Shown here in pieces: positions 11,567 through 22,164 of a DNA stretch of 64,000 nt (the first letter of the stretch is position 1; every line of letters begins with the position of its first letter). Source of the stretch: Paragordius varius (taxonomy: Eukaryota > Nematomorpha). The stretch lies in contig OZ176050.1 of assembly GCA_964247055.1 (NCBI GenBank), positions 3,286,001 to 3,350,000 on the forward strand. The letters run 5' to 3'. The notes beneath the pieces were generated by a model, which was given only the letters and a program-made list of their open reading frames with translations, was not told where the DNA came from and did not search any database. The translations under genes were made by a program, and so were the position numbers.

Positions 11567-12752
11567 CAGATGGGCTTAGGCGCCATACTTATTTTTTATA
11601 TATTACTTTTATTCCTGGATCAAAATATTGTGTAACATAAAAATTTATAATTTTTTATCTTCATTGTAAGGGTTTTTTGTCAATAAAAATATATGTGTTT
11701 CCATTATATAGCACGATTTGTTTTTCAAATTTTGGGATTATTAAAGTTTGTAAAATTTTAAATGTTAATACGAAACTTAAATGGATGTCCTATCAAATTC
11801 AAATATGTAATTATTACTAATCAGCTAAAGTATGTAATAAATTATCAATCTTAACTGAAGAGTATTCAAACCATGTAAAATGTAAAAAAATAATGAAGGT
11901 ATCATGTGTATCAAGAAAAGAAGTTAAGGATTAATAAACTTATACTGCTTGAATATATGATTACAGTGTAGTTGATTAATCTTTTTGCTGGACTTCATGA
12001 TCAAGTTTTTTCTAGGCTGATCTGATGATTTGAATTATTTAAAATTATATTTTATATTTTTAATTTAAACTTGGAAACTTTTATAATGAGGATTTTTTAA
12101 TCTAATATAATCTGAAAAGCTCTTGATACATTAAGATATAATAATTTATATATGCTTCAAATACCATTAAATATTCTTTTAAATTGAATATTAATTTTAG
12201 AGCAAAGATTTTATTCTATCTTGATGTTATGATATACCATTATTAATATTTTGTATTGGGCAATCTTAACTTTTTGATGAATCTAACTTTAAAAATTTTC
12301 GACATCATATGTATATATGTCCGAATAACGCTCTTCTAAAATGGGCTAGTCCTCTTACGCAAAATACCGGAATCGAAGAACTTTAATGTTGAATTAATGT
12401 AAAAACACCTAATTTATATTTAATTTGAATACGAAGAGATACAAATAAAATTCTAGGGTGATAGTGTTCAACATCATCGAATTATATATAAAAAGTTTTT
12501 TTAGTATCTTAAAGCGTTTTTTAACCTTTTCCATTATGACTTAATATGTACGCTTCAACAAAATTGTGTTAAAAATTAAATTTTTGAAAAAAACTAGCTT
12601 TTTTTAAATACATTTTTAGTTGATATCACCATCTATTTTATTTGCAATCCCGGAACGCATTTTAGAAGAGCACTGGATTTTCGGCGTCCACTTCTAATTA
12701 AAATTTTTCACAAATATTGTTTTGCATTTTATATGTAGTTTATGATATATTG
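11567..12752. other. Non-coding spacer
   Basis: An AATAAA polyadenylation signal at 11682-11687 matches the one used by the intact copy B gene. A short MITE-like element lies at about 12320-12680. No gene seen otherwise. Confidence 0.5.
12320..12680. mobile_element. Short inverted-repeat element (MITE), copy A
   Basis: GCTCTTCTAAAATG near 12331 is mirrored by CATTTTAGAAGAGC near 12658, with further inverted similarity outward (CCGAA against TTCGG). The counterpart in copy B lies at about 32455-32850, where the right end reads CCCATTTTAGAAG. It is 350-390 bp with no coding frame. The outer tip in copy B, reading TAGTGAACGCCGAA on the minus strand, resembles Tc1/mariner or pogo-type ends, but the family is uncertain. 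Confidence 0.5.
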
Positions 12753-14825
12753 CAGGGCTTGGAACCGGTTTAAAAAAAGTGGAACGGGAACCGGGTCGGT
12801 TCCTGAACAAGTGGAACCGGAGCCTCGTTGGTTCTTAAGAATTTAGAAATAGAATTGGGCGGTTCCTGAACGGAACCGGAACCGCGTTGGTTCCTTAAAA
12901 ATTTAGCGGTTCTGTAACCGGTTTTTTATATTAAAACCGGTTCCATTTTCGGTTCTGACTTTTGATTAAATGATTTTCTTACAAAATATTTATTATAATA
13001 ATAATACAACCAAAATATTAACAATTATAAATCAGACAGGTTATTATAATTTACATATATAACACTAGTCGACAAATTTGGACATTTTTGAGCACCACCA
13101 CTCAATCTTTTAAATTATGACTAATTTCAGTGTTTTAAAACCGAATGTGAAAAAATCTTTGATCCCGCCAATCAGAATTTTGAAATATTATAGGTTTTTC
13201 AATTTTTCAAAAACAAGAGAAAATCGAGAGAAAATCAAATATAACTTTATAATAAAAAGTTATTATATTATAAACTTAATATCATTTAATAAAGCGTTTT
13301 AAACTCTATCTTTTGAATATAAATATGTCATTTAAATATCAGAGAGAAAAAAATAGTACGGACTTAAACGTCAAAATTTAGTCTTTTTCTTTCAAGTGAA
13401 TTTTTAATACGTATAAAAAAAATTTAAAAAAATACTAAAAAAGGCATTCTATGGTTTAAACCTTCGGCTTTCAGAGAGACTATATTTTTTTGTTAGTTTT
13501 CGTTCTTTCCAGTATTTATTAGCCTTTTTTTCTTGAGTTGGTTCTTACAAAAAATCCTTTATTTATACCTAGTGGATATACTTTATTTTTTAAAATTATT
13601 GGTTGTTTTGTATTTTTAATTTCAGATGGATGTTGTGTAGCCACTTTTAGTAGAATATACTATTATTGGATTGGACCATTTGTATTTACCTAATCTTTTT
13701 TTTCAATTTAATTGTAGAATTTATCTAACTTTATTCTGTGAATTGGTTAATTTGACATTTCAATTTGCCTGGATTTTGCTTGCAAGTATCTCTTATCGGG
13801 CTTTACGATTACTTATTGTTATCTTTGCCATATCTGGCATAATTGGATCGCTTGGGTATGCAGAGCTTGTGCAGCCGCCCGGATCTATCAAACTATACAT
13901 AAGCCCCTTTTAGATTTTTAATACTTTGGCTCTTAGCTTGTTTATTATCTTATTTAATGCCTAGAATTTTGTTATTCATGCATGGAATATTACTTGTAGC
14001 GACTTGTTCGTTTGAATATTTAAACATATGTACACGAGGAATGATTGTTATTTTTAAATTAAATACAAATTTAAAAATTAAATTTCGGAAAAATCCTACT
14101 GGTGGCCTCAATTTTCTTTTTTGTTTTGGCCTTTCCAAGCCATTAGGTATCAGAAAATGCAAAAATAATGGGGTGGTGCAAAACCTTGTTGAGCAGTGAA
14201 TGGAAGAAATATAGTGTAGCATAATAAATGAAACAAATCATAAAAATATAATAGGAAAATGTTTAAGTACAAGGTATATAAAGAGTGTTAAATTAAGTAT
14301 GGCATCTAAAAAATCCTTAGTTCAAAAAATTATTTCACCAAGCAATTTGCTGGTCAACTGCTTCTCATCTAAAAATATAAAATTAAGGGTGAAGAAACCC
14401 TTTTAACGGAAACTTATATAACCAACATATGTATTATAAATTAACATGAGTTATACCTATTAGTTTTCTTAAAACAGCCAAATCGCCCAAAATTCAGAGA
14501 GTATTGCTAATATAAAATTAGCTGCCTAGTTTTAGGTTTGAAGTATGTAATATTTAGTGGTAAAATCAAATTTAAATAATAATTAACATTTTCATAATAA
14601 AAATCATATAGGCGCCGTAATTAAGGGTGTGAAACCGGAACCGGGTTGGTTATTAAAAATTCATAGATAGAACCGGGGTGGTTCCTGAAATTTTGGAATA
14701 TTTACCGGGGTGGCTCCCGGGAAAATGAAACCGAAACCGCGTTGGTTCCATCCCAATGTAACCGGTTCTTGTTAAAATCCCAGGAACCGGGTTTCGGTTC
14801 CATGCGGTTCCGGTTCCAAGCCCTG
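12753..14825. mobile_element. hAT-like element, present only in copy A
   Basis: The left end reads CAGGGCTTGGAACCGG and the right end is its complement, CCGGTTCCAAGCCCTG. The flanks are ATATATTG (12745-12752) and ATATATTA (14826-14833), an 8-bp target duplication with one mismatch. Near both ends GGAACCGG-type motifs recur many times, as in subterminal transposase-binding repeats of hAT elements. Copy B has the empty site at about 32898-32915. The middle is occupied by another transposon (13063-14198). With that removed, only about 940 bp remain and no transposase is visible. Confidence 0.87.
13063..14198. mobile_element. CACTA-like (CMC) element nested in the hAT-like element
   Basis: The left end reads CACTAGTCGACAAA and the right end, read inward, CACTGCTCAACAAGG. 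It is preceded by TAA. A close relative lies in opposite orientation at 56267-57396 in a spectrin intron, where TAA flanks both ends. CACT termini with a 3-bp target duplication are characteristic of the CMC group (CACTA, Mirage, Chapaev). Open frames of up to about 90 codons occur but are not kept in the relative, so it seems non-autonomous. Confidence 0.75.
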
Positions 14826-15341
14826 ATATATTATCATATTTTTGAAATAAAGCCTCTAGCTCTCACCCAAAAGAGTTATTTAAAAAATGTGCTCAAATTT
14901 TGTCATTTTCTGATATAGACCACTTACAACAATAGTAATAACTTTATTAACACATAAACTTTCTATTTTTCGTCCAATCTTTACATATTGGGGTAGTTAT
15001 TTATCCAGAGTTCGGTTTTGTAAATAAACCACAGTTTTAAAAATTAGTTTAGATTAAATTTAATATTAAACACTGTTCTCATGTATTGGATAAAAAGCTG
15101 ATATTTTTTACAGTTTTATGACTTCTAGAGTATACAATTGGTGCAGCTCTAAAACACGCTAGAAGTAACAGCTTATATTAAAATCAAATAAAGATTTTTG
15201 TTGGCAAAATGTAGCTTGAAAGCCTCTTAAATTATTTATATTTTTTAACCATAATATAAATTTGTCTGCCTGCTGCATTAGCGAGTTAAAAAAATTTATA
15301 GAAAAAAATGGCGGCAAAAAAGTTTGGAATGAGGATTTTAA
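14826..15341. other. Non-coding duplicated sequence
   Basis: This matches about 32915-33355 of copy B. No gene or structured element seen. Confidence 0.5.
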
Positions 15342-15843
15342 CACTTGGATACAACACATTCATTTCAGACTTTAAATTCAAATTGGGGTAGTTGGATTCC
15401 CCCGGCCTGTTTAAAATAAAATTTTTAAAAATTATACAACCAATACAAAATTTTGCACTGATATTCAAAAGACTTGATATTACGTATTTTAAGCTAAAAC
15501 CCAAAGATTTAGACAACGTGGCACGTCTGCATGGTAAAATTGAATATAATTCAAAATAAACCGCTTTTTCTATTTCTATCAAAGTTAGATGTAATTATAA
15601 AAAATTCGCTTTATTTTACCCTCTAAATTAGATGAAAACGATATTTCACAAATGGGGTCGATCTAGTTTGACATGGAACTTTTTTTACATAACAAAATGT
15701 TTAAATATTTTGGCATATTTATATAATTTTTACTAAGATCGAAGCATAAATTTAAATTGGAACCATTTAATTCGATAGTTTTTTGTAAAATCCCAACTTT
15801 TTCTTTGTCTGGTGATTTAGATACCCCAATTTAAATCGAAGTG
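15342..15843 (+). mobile_element. TTAA-flanked element 1 (piggyBac-like MITE)
   Basis: TTAA occurs directly on both sides (15338-15341 and 15844-15847). The element starts CACTTGGATACAACACATTC and ends AATCGAAGTG, so the outer ends are inverted CACTT. Copy B lacks the insert near 33365. A second, related element lies at 16471-17030 in opposite orientation. Exact TTAA duplication suggests piggyBac-type mobilisation. There is no coding capacity in its 502 bp. Confidence 0.8.
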
Positions 15844-15847
15844 TTAA

Positions 15848-16096
15848 AATTTACATTTTTAATGAAAAAATTGTTATAATGCTGCTAAAAGGCTAAAGAG
15901 AGCATATATTAAATTCGGCTTAATCCAAAAATATTTCCTAAAATATTGAAATTTTAAACCGCTTAACGATATAAAACTACCCTAAAAGGTATTGGATAGT
16001 TATATCACACGTAAGGGCCATAACCGAGGAACATAATAATCCTGATACATTTTTCTATTTTGTTTTTGTGACACTGTCTTAAATCAAATATTATCT

Positions 16097-16138
<42 letters not shown>

Positions 16139-16470
16139 TCAGGCTCTTGCTTCTGTCACAGTGTATATATATTTTATATAATATTTTTATAGTTTAGTCC
16201 ATTGATTTTCTTTTAAACGCCCTAAAAAGGATTTAATAGCATTTATATCCTTTTATATATTTATTAATTTTTTCTGTTCAATATTTGTTATAATTTTATG
16301 ATACTAAAAGAGTGGAACAGAAAAATTTGGCCACTTAAATTTTTTGGGATACCTAATGGTATAACCTATAGTTTTTGGCGAATTAGAGAATGGCATTTCA
16401 AAAAAATATATTATTTGTATTGGTACAGATTAAAGTCAAATACTTAAAGCATTGCGGTACTTAACTTTAA
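15848..16470. other. Non-coding duplicated sequence between the two TTAA elements
   Basis: This is the host sequence that in copy B runs uninterrupted at about 33365-34105. It includes a TA microsatellite at 16100-16130. No gene seen. Confidence 0.5.
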
Positions 16471-17030
16471 CGATTCAAATTGGGGTATCTAAATACCCCA
16501 GACTAAATTTGAGTTATGATTAAAAAACTACTGAGGGAAACGGTCCAAATAATTTATGCTTCTATCCTAATAAAAATTATATAAATACAAAATGTCTAAA
16601 TAAAATTTTGCTTTGAAAAATAAAGCTCCATGTCTACTTGGCCGCCATTTTTATTTTACAAAAATTTTGCAAAATATTGTCTTTATTTGAATTGAAGGGT
16701 AAAATCAAAGCTAATTTTTGATTTAATTGCATCTAACATTGATAGAATTAGTAAAAGCTGTTTATTTTGTATTGTTTTTCAATTTTTACCATTGCAAAGT
16801 CACACTGACTAAATTTTTACCTTTCGGTTTTAACTTAAAATAAATAATATCAAGTATTTTTGAATAATTTTTTTATATATTTGGGCTTATTAATGTTATA
16901 TAAGTGCAAGATTTTGCAATGGTTTTGATTCTTTCCATATTTTTTAATAATTTAATTATAAACAGGCCTGGGGTATTTAACTACCCCAATTTGAATCGAA
17001 ACACTAAAATGAATGTGTTGTATCCAAGTG
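16471..17030 (-). mobile_element. TTAA-flanked element 2 (piggyBac-like MITE)
   Basis: Flanked by TTAA at 16467-16470 and 17031-17034, with an empty site in copy B near 34106. Its right end is the reverse complement of the left end of element 1 over about 65 bp, so the two lie head to head around 620 bp of host DNA. The left tip lacks the CACTT of element 1. It ends only about 60 bp before the POLR3C start codon and may alter the promoter of that gene. Confidence 0.8.
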
Positions 17031-17093
17031 TTAAATAAGTAAATGTTTTTTGGATCATACCAGTTAGTGATAGCATTATAATTTTGACACCGC

Positions 17094-19701
17094 ATGTTTT
17101 CAAATCAGCATATTCTATATTTTTCAAGCCTCGTAAAATTATACTTTAGCGAAACATGTTCAGAATTTTTTAAGATCATCTATATCAATGGACCTTTAAC
17201 GCTGTTATCCTTTCATCGGTTAATCAAAGAGCAATGTAAAATTGCTAAAATATCCGAAGTTTATACCTTAATTAATTATTAGACTAAATATTTTTTGTCA
17301 TTTCTTTTGTATAATCAAATTATAAAATACAATGGGGAAACCTACACCATTAATGATACATATGTATTGTTTTTATCAAGGATAAATATGTTTAATTTTC
17401 GTAATTAACAGGTTTTTGTATCATTCTGCAAAAAATTTCAATAAGATGGAATGCGAAATATTAAATTTCTTAGCAAAACATGGACAATCAACTATAGAAC
17501 ATCTAAAAGATAATTTTAAAGAACTAAGTTTTTTATTTTATAATAATATAGATTTAAATGAGTTAAAAACCGCATTTTTAAATCTAGCAAGAAATAATTA
17601 TATTGGAACGAGACTTAATTTCAACCGTGAAAATTCCAATCTAACGAATTTTACAAATTTGGCATTTAATGTTTCCCAAGATGATATGAATAGTATATAT
17701 TAAATTTTTCTTATAAAAATGAATTCTAGACTCAACACTAATAATTTTCTTACCGAATTATATATTTGTTCAAAATTGACAATATTTAAATTATTTCACA
17801 AACACATATTATTCTAGCTTTAGTTGAACCCTCAATCGACACATCAAGTGAATTGGTATCAACCAACAAAAAACTTCGTAGTGCAACCTGCCGAACTCGG
17901 AGTTTATGGTGTCTTAATCCGAATAAATTAACAAGCATCGTATTGGCTGATATATTAAGTTCCGCTTTTTACTATAAATACATTGTGTTCTATAACCAAC
18001 TAATAAATTCGTCCTTCACAAAAGTTGGCACACAAAAGAATGTTGAAACTTTTACACAAATTTTACGCGACATATTAGAAAATAATGATTTTACAGCAAT
18101 TTGCAATGGCCAAAATCCTTCCACATACCTTGAAATAGATCCCCTAAACATTGAACGAGCCTATGGATTAGACATTAAAAAGGAATTTATACACTTTTTA
18201 GATTTTTGTGCGCAACATGAAACACTTATGAGACATCAACAAAGCGCCCAAACGAAAGTTGCAGACCCCCTTAAAATGGCCACTTCTCATAGGGAAAAAG
18301 CGTGGATAAGTCATGCTCGTGATGATATGTATTACAAATTTCATGTAAAAGTAGCCCTACTTGATGTGTTTGATCAATTTGTCCATCAATTTATACAACA
18401 GCAATATGGTGTGAAATCTGCACGTATATATGGGTTTACACACATATAAATATGTAAATTGTTTTTTGGATGTTTTTTATCATAGCATCATGTTGATTTC
18501 TAAGCATGTTATATTAAATAAGCGTTACCTTTTACTGAAATTCTTAAGTATATTGATTCAAAAAATCGTTTTCGATATATTTTTAAATAAATGCAAATGA
18601 CATATTAGATAAATCATTTTTTTAGATTAATACAAAGTTTGGGTTTATGTGAACAAAAAACAATCGAAGATTGTGCCATGATGCCGGCTAAAGAAGTCAA
18701 AGAACACCTGTATTCCTTGCTGGATTCAAAATTTTTAAACATTCTTGAGATTTCGAAGGCCAATGATTTTGCACCTTCACGCACTTTTTATCTGTTTCAA
18801 CCGTCTACAATGTATCACACGGCTCTAGCTATACAAACTTATTTATACAAAGTACATTGACAATTTCATTTATAATGCTGTAGTTTTTTATTGGTAGGAT
18901 ATGAGGTAAATAGACACATTAACAATTTTCGATAGTTTTAATGTGTTTTATCGATAAATATTTTGTTGAAACTCTATTATGGAATAGCATCGAGTTATTG
19001 CTTAATTTTTGGACGTTGGAATCTACTGAATTCATATAATAACTTGTATCATTTTTTTAATTTTTTTATTAATAAACTAACAATTTAGCGCTTATTAAGT
19101 TGTAGATCGATTAAGATTTCTTTCGCTTGGGTGTATCTAGCATTTTACATTATTTTACAAGGAAAAATTTATTAATTTGTAAAACAAAAGATATGCCAAA
19201 ACTTACTTGAACGGAGTGAACATGAGCATCGCCGATCTAAGCATTTGCTTGAGAAACGAGAGAAAATTGAAGCAATTATTTCTAACCTTCCAGGCCCTGA
19301 AATCAATGAGAATTATGAGGAACAGGTCGCTGATATAAGATCATCCCTTTTACCTTCCGAACATGCTATCTTACAGGAAGTCCAACTAGCTCAAGAAAAG
19401 TTTGTATTTATATTATAATTTTTTATGGACACAAATATACTTTAATGTTCAGAATTGACCAATTTTGACTTTTGTTTTAAACCATTTTTTTCACTCCTAA
19501 CTTAATTAGGGTATCCAAGCGAGAATAATACTATCATTTTGATTTTAGAAATAAACGTCTGAATCTAGTGTCGTAAAAAATGTAAGACGATATTTTTATA
19601 TTTATATTTTTCATGCTAGAATCGAATGTGCAAAATATTACATAAATCAAATGCTCATTTTGACAGAAACAGTCGCAGTCCTAACCATTAAAATCCATTA
19701 G
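17094..19701 (+). CDS. POLR3C: DNA-directed RNA polymerase III subunit RPC3, copy A (intact)
   Basis: POLR3C belongs to the Pol III-specific RPC3-RPC6-RPC7 subcomplex, which helps transcription initiation at tRNA and 5S genes in the nucleus. Eight exons join in phase: 17094-17258, 17283-17389, 17412-17692, 17818-18433, 18626-18851, 19191-19399, 19549-19572 and 19620-19701, giving 569 residues (human about 534). Family marks: the first winged helix (YINGPLTLLS), KYNGETYTIN against the family RGVVEYEAQ, the NDFAPSRTFYLF block matching DHAPSRTFYLY, and KHLLEKREKIEAIISNL matching the coiled segment of animal RPC3. Introns 1 and 2 are only 24 and 22 nt, each with an in-frame stop, and exon 7 is 24 nt. 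The start at 17094 is the first ATG in a frame matching the family N-terminus. All frames are open, unlike the copy at 34157-36805. Confidence 0.9.
17259..17282 (+). other. Ultra-short intron, 24 nt (POLR3C intron 1)
   Basis: It begins GTTTATACC and ends TTATTAG, with an in-frame TAG. Read as an intron, the flanking residues KISE and TKYFLSFLLYNQ join to match the human stretch ending in KKALCVLVQHN without a gap. Copy B keeps a 24-nt version at 34322-34345. Confidence 0.75.
17390..17411 (+). other. Ultra-short intron, 22 nt (POLR3C intron 2)
   Basis: It begins GTTTAA (GTATAA in copy B) and ends TTAACAG, with an in-frame TAA. Removing it joins LSRINM to FLYHSAKN and restores a gap-free match to the family. 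The copy B equivalent is 34453-34474, also 22 nt. Confidence 0.75.
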
Positions 19702-19902
19702 AAAATAGTATAAATGTAATTTATATATACATATGTAATTTATTTTATATTTAGATTAAATAATTTTATGTTACATAAGCTCTGTAAATAAATTAATAAA
19801 TCGATGATTGATTGATGAATTACAAAATAAATAAAATTGCGTAATCATAATGTATGATTTGGATGTTCCCATTTATTTTGCCAATATAATTTTGATCATT
19901 TT

Positions 19903-21040
19903 CTAATTTTTAAATTTTTTGTTGACTATTTTTTCTTCCTTCAAATTTTTGTTTTGCATTTCAAGATGGTTGACACTGTCAACTTCTGAATTTTCTACTT
20001 TTTTTTCAACATTTTCATTTGTTTCCGTGTCTTTTGTGGGCACATCAGAATTATTAGGTGTTTCAATGTTATCATCTGGTTTAGCTACTCCTTCGTTTCG
20101 AACTGACCCAGGCTAATCAAATATAAAAGCGTTTTTTGAACAAAGAATTATTTTAGAAAATAAAAGTAATAAGATGAAAACTTACGAGGTATACGCCTAA
20201 AAATTTGGGAATATTTTTATATAATATAAATTATAGAAATTGAATATTTATGATATAATATATGGGAATAAGGATTTACATTGGCAGTTGACTAAGAAAG
20301 AATTTGTAGGGCAAAATGTTGAGCAAACCACGGTTCCATTCACAACTTCACCTATAATTAAAATAAACGACGTGGATAAAGTTGAATTTTAAATTAAATA
20401 TTTTTAAAAATTAATTTGAGTTAAAAGTTTATAAATATTATATAAATTAGGATTCATTGAATCTTTCTGTATTTACTAAAAGAAAAAATCCAAATAATTT
20501 GTTTCATTTTATTTTTTTATAAAATTGTTATCTTATCCAAAACGTAAAATTTATAGTATTGCCATTTTAAAATATTTTGAAATAATCCTTAATTATAAAA
20601 ATATACAAAAAGAATTTTAATGCCCCTGTAATCCAAATCCAAGAATATAAAAATTAATATAATTTAATTATCTTATGTAATCAAATTATTGTTTTACCTG
20701 TTCCAGTAGAAGTTGAACCTCCTTTGCCACGGCTAATACCTAAAATTATTAATAAATTTGAAATTAATAAAAAAAAGTCAAAATAATGTATTACCCCATC
20801 CTTTGCCTTTTCCTAATTAAAGATAAATAATATTATTATTTAAAAATGAAAAATTGATAGTTATATTGTTAAAATAATAAATTAAATTACCATAACTGAC
20901 TTGTGGCACATAGTAACCTTTAGTATAAAAATACATAAGTTATGGTTAAATTCAAATATGGTAAAGAATTTAATGTCAAACCAATCTTTATTCTTAAATC
21001 CGTTTTAATTTTTTTAATATTTCTCCTTTGCCCCAATAAT
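19903..21040 (-). pseudogene. Micro-exon secreted protein gene, copy A (5'-truncated)
   Basis: Six 3' exons of the gene described at 37008-39325 survive with conserved lengths and splice sites: 20917-20891 (27 nt), 20812-20795 (18), 20739-20698 (42), 20351-20280 (72), 20196-20186 (11) and 20112-19903 (210, with stop). The next exon upstream (about 21040-21022) is recognisable, but its acceptor now reads GCAA and its donor is gone. The signal-peptide exon and three further exons are absent, because the duplicated block ends at 21142. With no start or secretion signal this copy is presumably dead, although its remaining exons are barely changed. Confidence 0.8.
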
Positions 21041-21142
21041 TTGCCAATGAATAAATATTGTTTATATTTTTATAAAACAGTAAAAATTGCTATTACGGAC
21101 AAAACATAAAAATATAAAGACAAATATTTTTGTTTAAAAGAC

Positions 21143-21943
21143 ATTCACAATCTTTAAATTTATCTGTCATATATTTACACATAATTAAATTATATGTACT
21201 AATCTGCAGGTTAGATATGACTTTGATGTCCGCAACAAACTTTAAAAATTTTCGCGATACCAGAATATAATCGATTTGTGACTTCTTATTTCCACTTTCG
21301 TAGGTAATTAAATGGCTATTCCTTTTAGTAAAAAAGGTATTTGTTATAGCTAAGTTAAAAGATTGAGCAAATCTTAATAAACTAGCCCCTTCTTTTATAA
21401 CCCCAAAGCCTTTTCCCCTTGCCAAAGCTCAAAAACTCTCCTATTTTGTCCCATATGCCCATTGAAATCATAACAAAGTATGGTTTCTCTGTCTTTCGTT
21501 AATGAAGTCATTTCTGCGTCTAACAAATAAAATTTATCTTTCTCCGGTTTAGTTAACCCTATCTGAGGAGAGCATAAACGGTTGGTAAAAACCTTTTATA
21601 TAACAAAAGGTCGACACTTATAATTCCACTGTCAACACGTCTAACCTTAATTACTTGATTGGCAAATCTTGGACACACTATTATGGTGACCCAACTGTAA
21701 CCATCCGTAGAACCTGAATAAAACATTTTACAGTTACCCTCTAACTTCTTAGTGCCGTTTCCACGGTATCTGGTCTCCTGAATGCACAAAAAATTTACCT
21801 TTTATACCCTCATAGTTTCAACCAAATCATATAACTTATTTCTTAACGACCCAACATTTTCTGGCAAAACACACTCTACAACATTCCTTATAGCTATTGG
21901 CCCCTAGCTCCGTGCAGCGACTGGGCAGGTCTGGCCTGCAATC
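21143..21943 (-). mobile_element. LINE fragment: endonuclease domain of an RTE/CFDP2-like element
   Basis: Two stretches on the minus strand match the apurinic-like endonuclease of non-LTR retrotransposons. The segment at 21789-21559 contains CIQETRYRGNGTKKLEG and RRVDSGIISVDLL, typical of the catalytic-Glu region. The segment at 21425-21145 contains FNLAITNTFF and SQIDYILVSRKF, the C-terminal endonuclease motif. The frame is interrupted and no reverse transcriptase follows, so it is a dead internal fragment. It fills exactly the interval between the two duplicated blocks. Confidence 0.85.
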
Positions 21944-22097
21944 GTTTTCTCTAGTTCTTATATTTTTTTAATTTATTATCAAAACCATTTATATCCATGT
22001 TAAAAAACATTGTATTCTTGCAAAAAAATCTTTTTACCGATACCATTTTGTTCGTTACTGCTGAAACCGGGAGAATATATATATATATATATATATA

Positions 22098-22164
22098 TTT
22101 CCATACAAGGCATCTAACTCAAAAATTAGTTTTAATAATTTGAGTTAGATGCCTTGTATGGAAA
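22098..22164. repeat. Perfect 26-bp inverted repeat (hairpin)
   Basis: The arms at 22098-22123 and 22139-22164 are exact complements (left arm begins TTTCCATACAAGGC) around a 15-base loop. Copy A has only the right arm, near 1733. It lies right after a TA repeat at 22076-22097. A snap-back duplication during replication would give this form. Confidence 0.85.

Larger units (their letters stand above)
286..21142 (+). repeat. Segmental duplication, copy A
   Basis: This block is repeated in the same orientation at about 21944-38264. Collinear anchors include the gene 1 exons (4775-7757 with 25223-27980), a hAT-like element (9546 with 29672), the secreted Asp/Tyr protein gene (10782 with 30903), POLR3C (17094 with 34157) and the micro-exon gene (19903 with 37008). 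Copy A is about 4.5 kb longer, mainly because of a palindromic element at 392-1645, a nested transposon at 12753-14825 and two TTAA elements at 15342 and 16471. Similarity stops abruptly at the right edge where a LINE fragment begins. Non-coding divergence looks like roughly 5-10 percent by eye, with some tracts nearly identical. Confidence 0.93.

Noticed and set aside
13671-13913. Hydrophobic 80-codon frame inside the CACTA-like element
   Set aside because: The related element at 56267-57396 does not keep the frame, so it is not a credible transposase or membrane protein.
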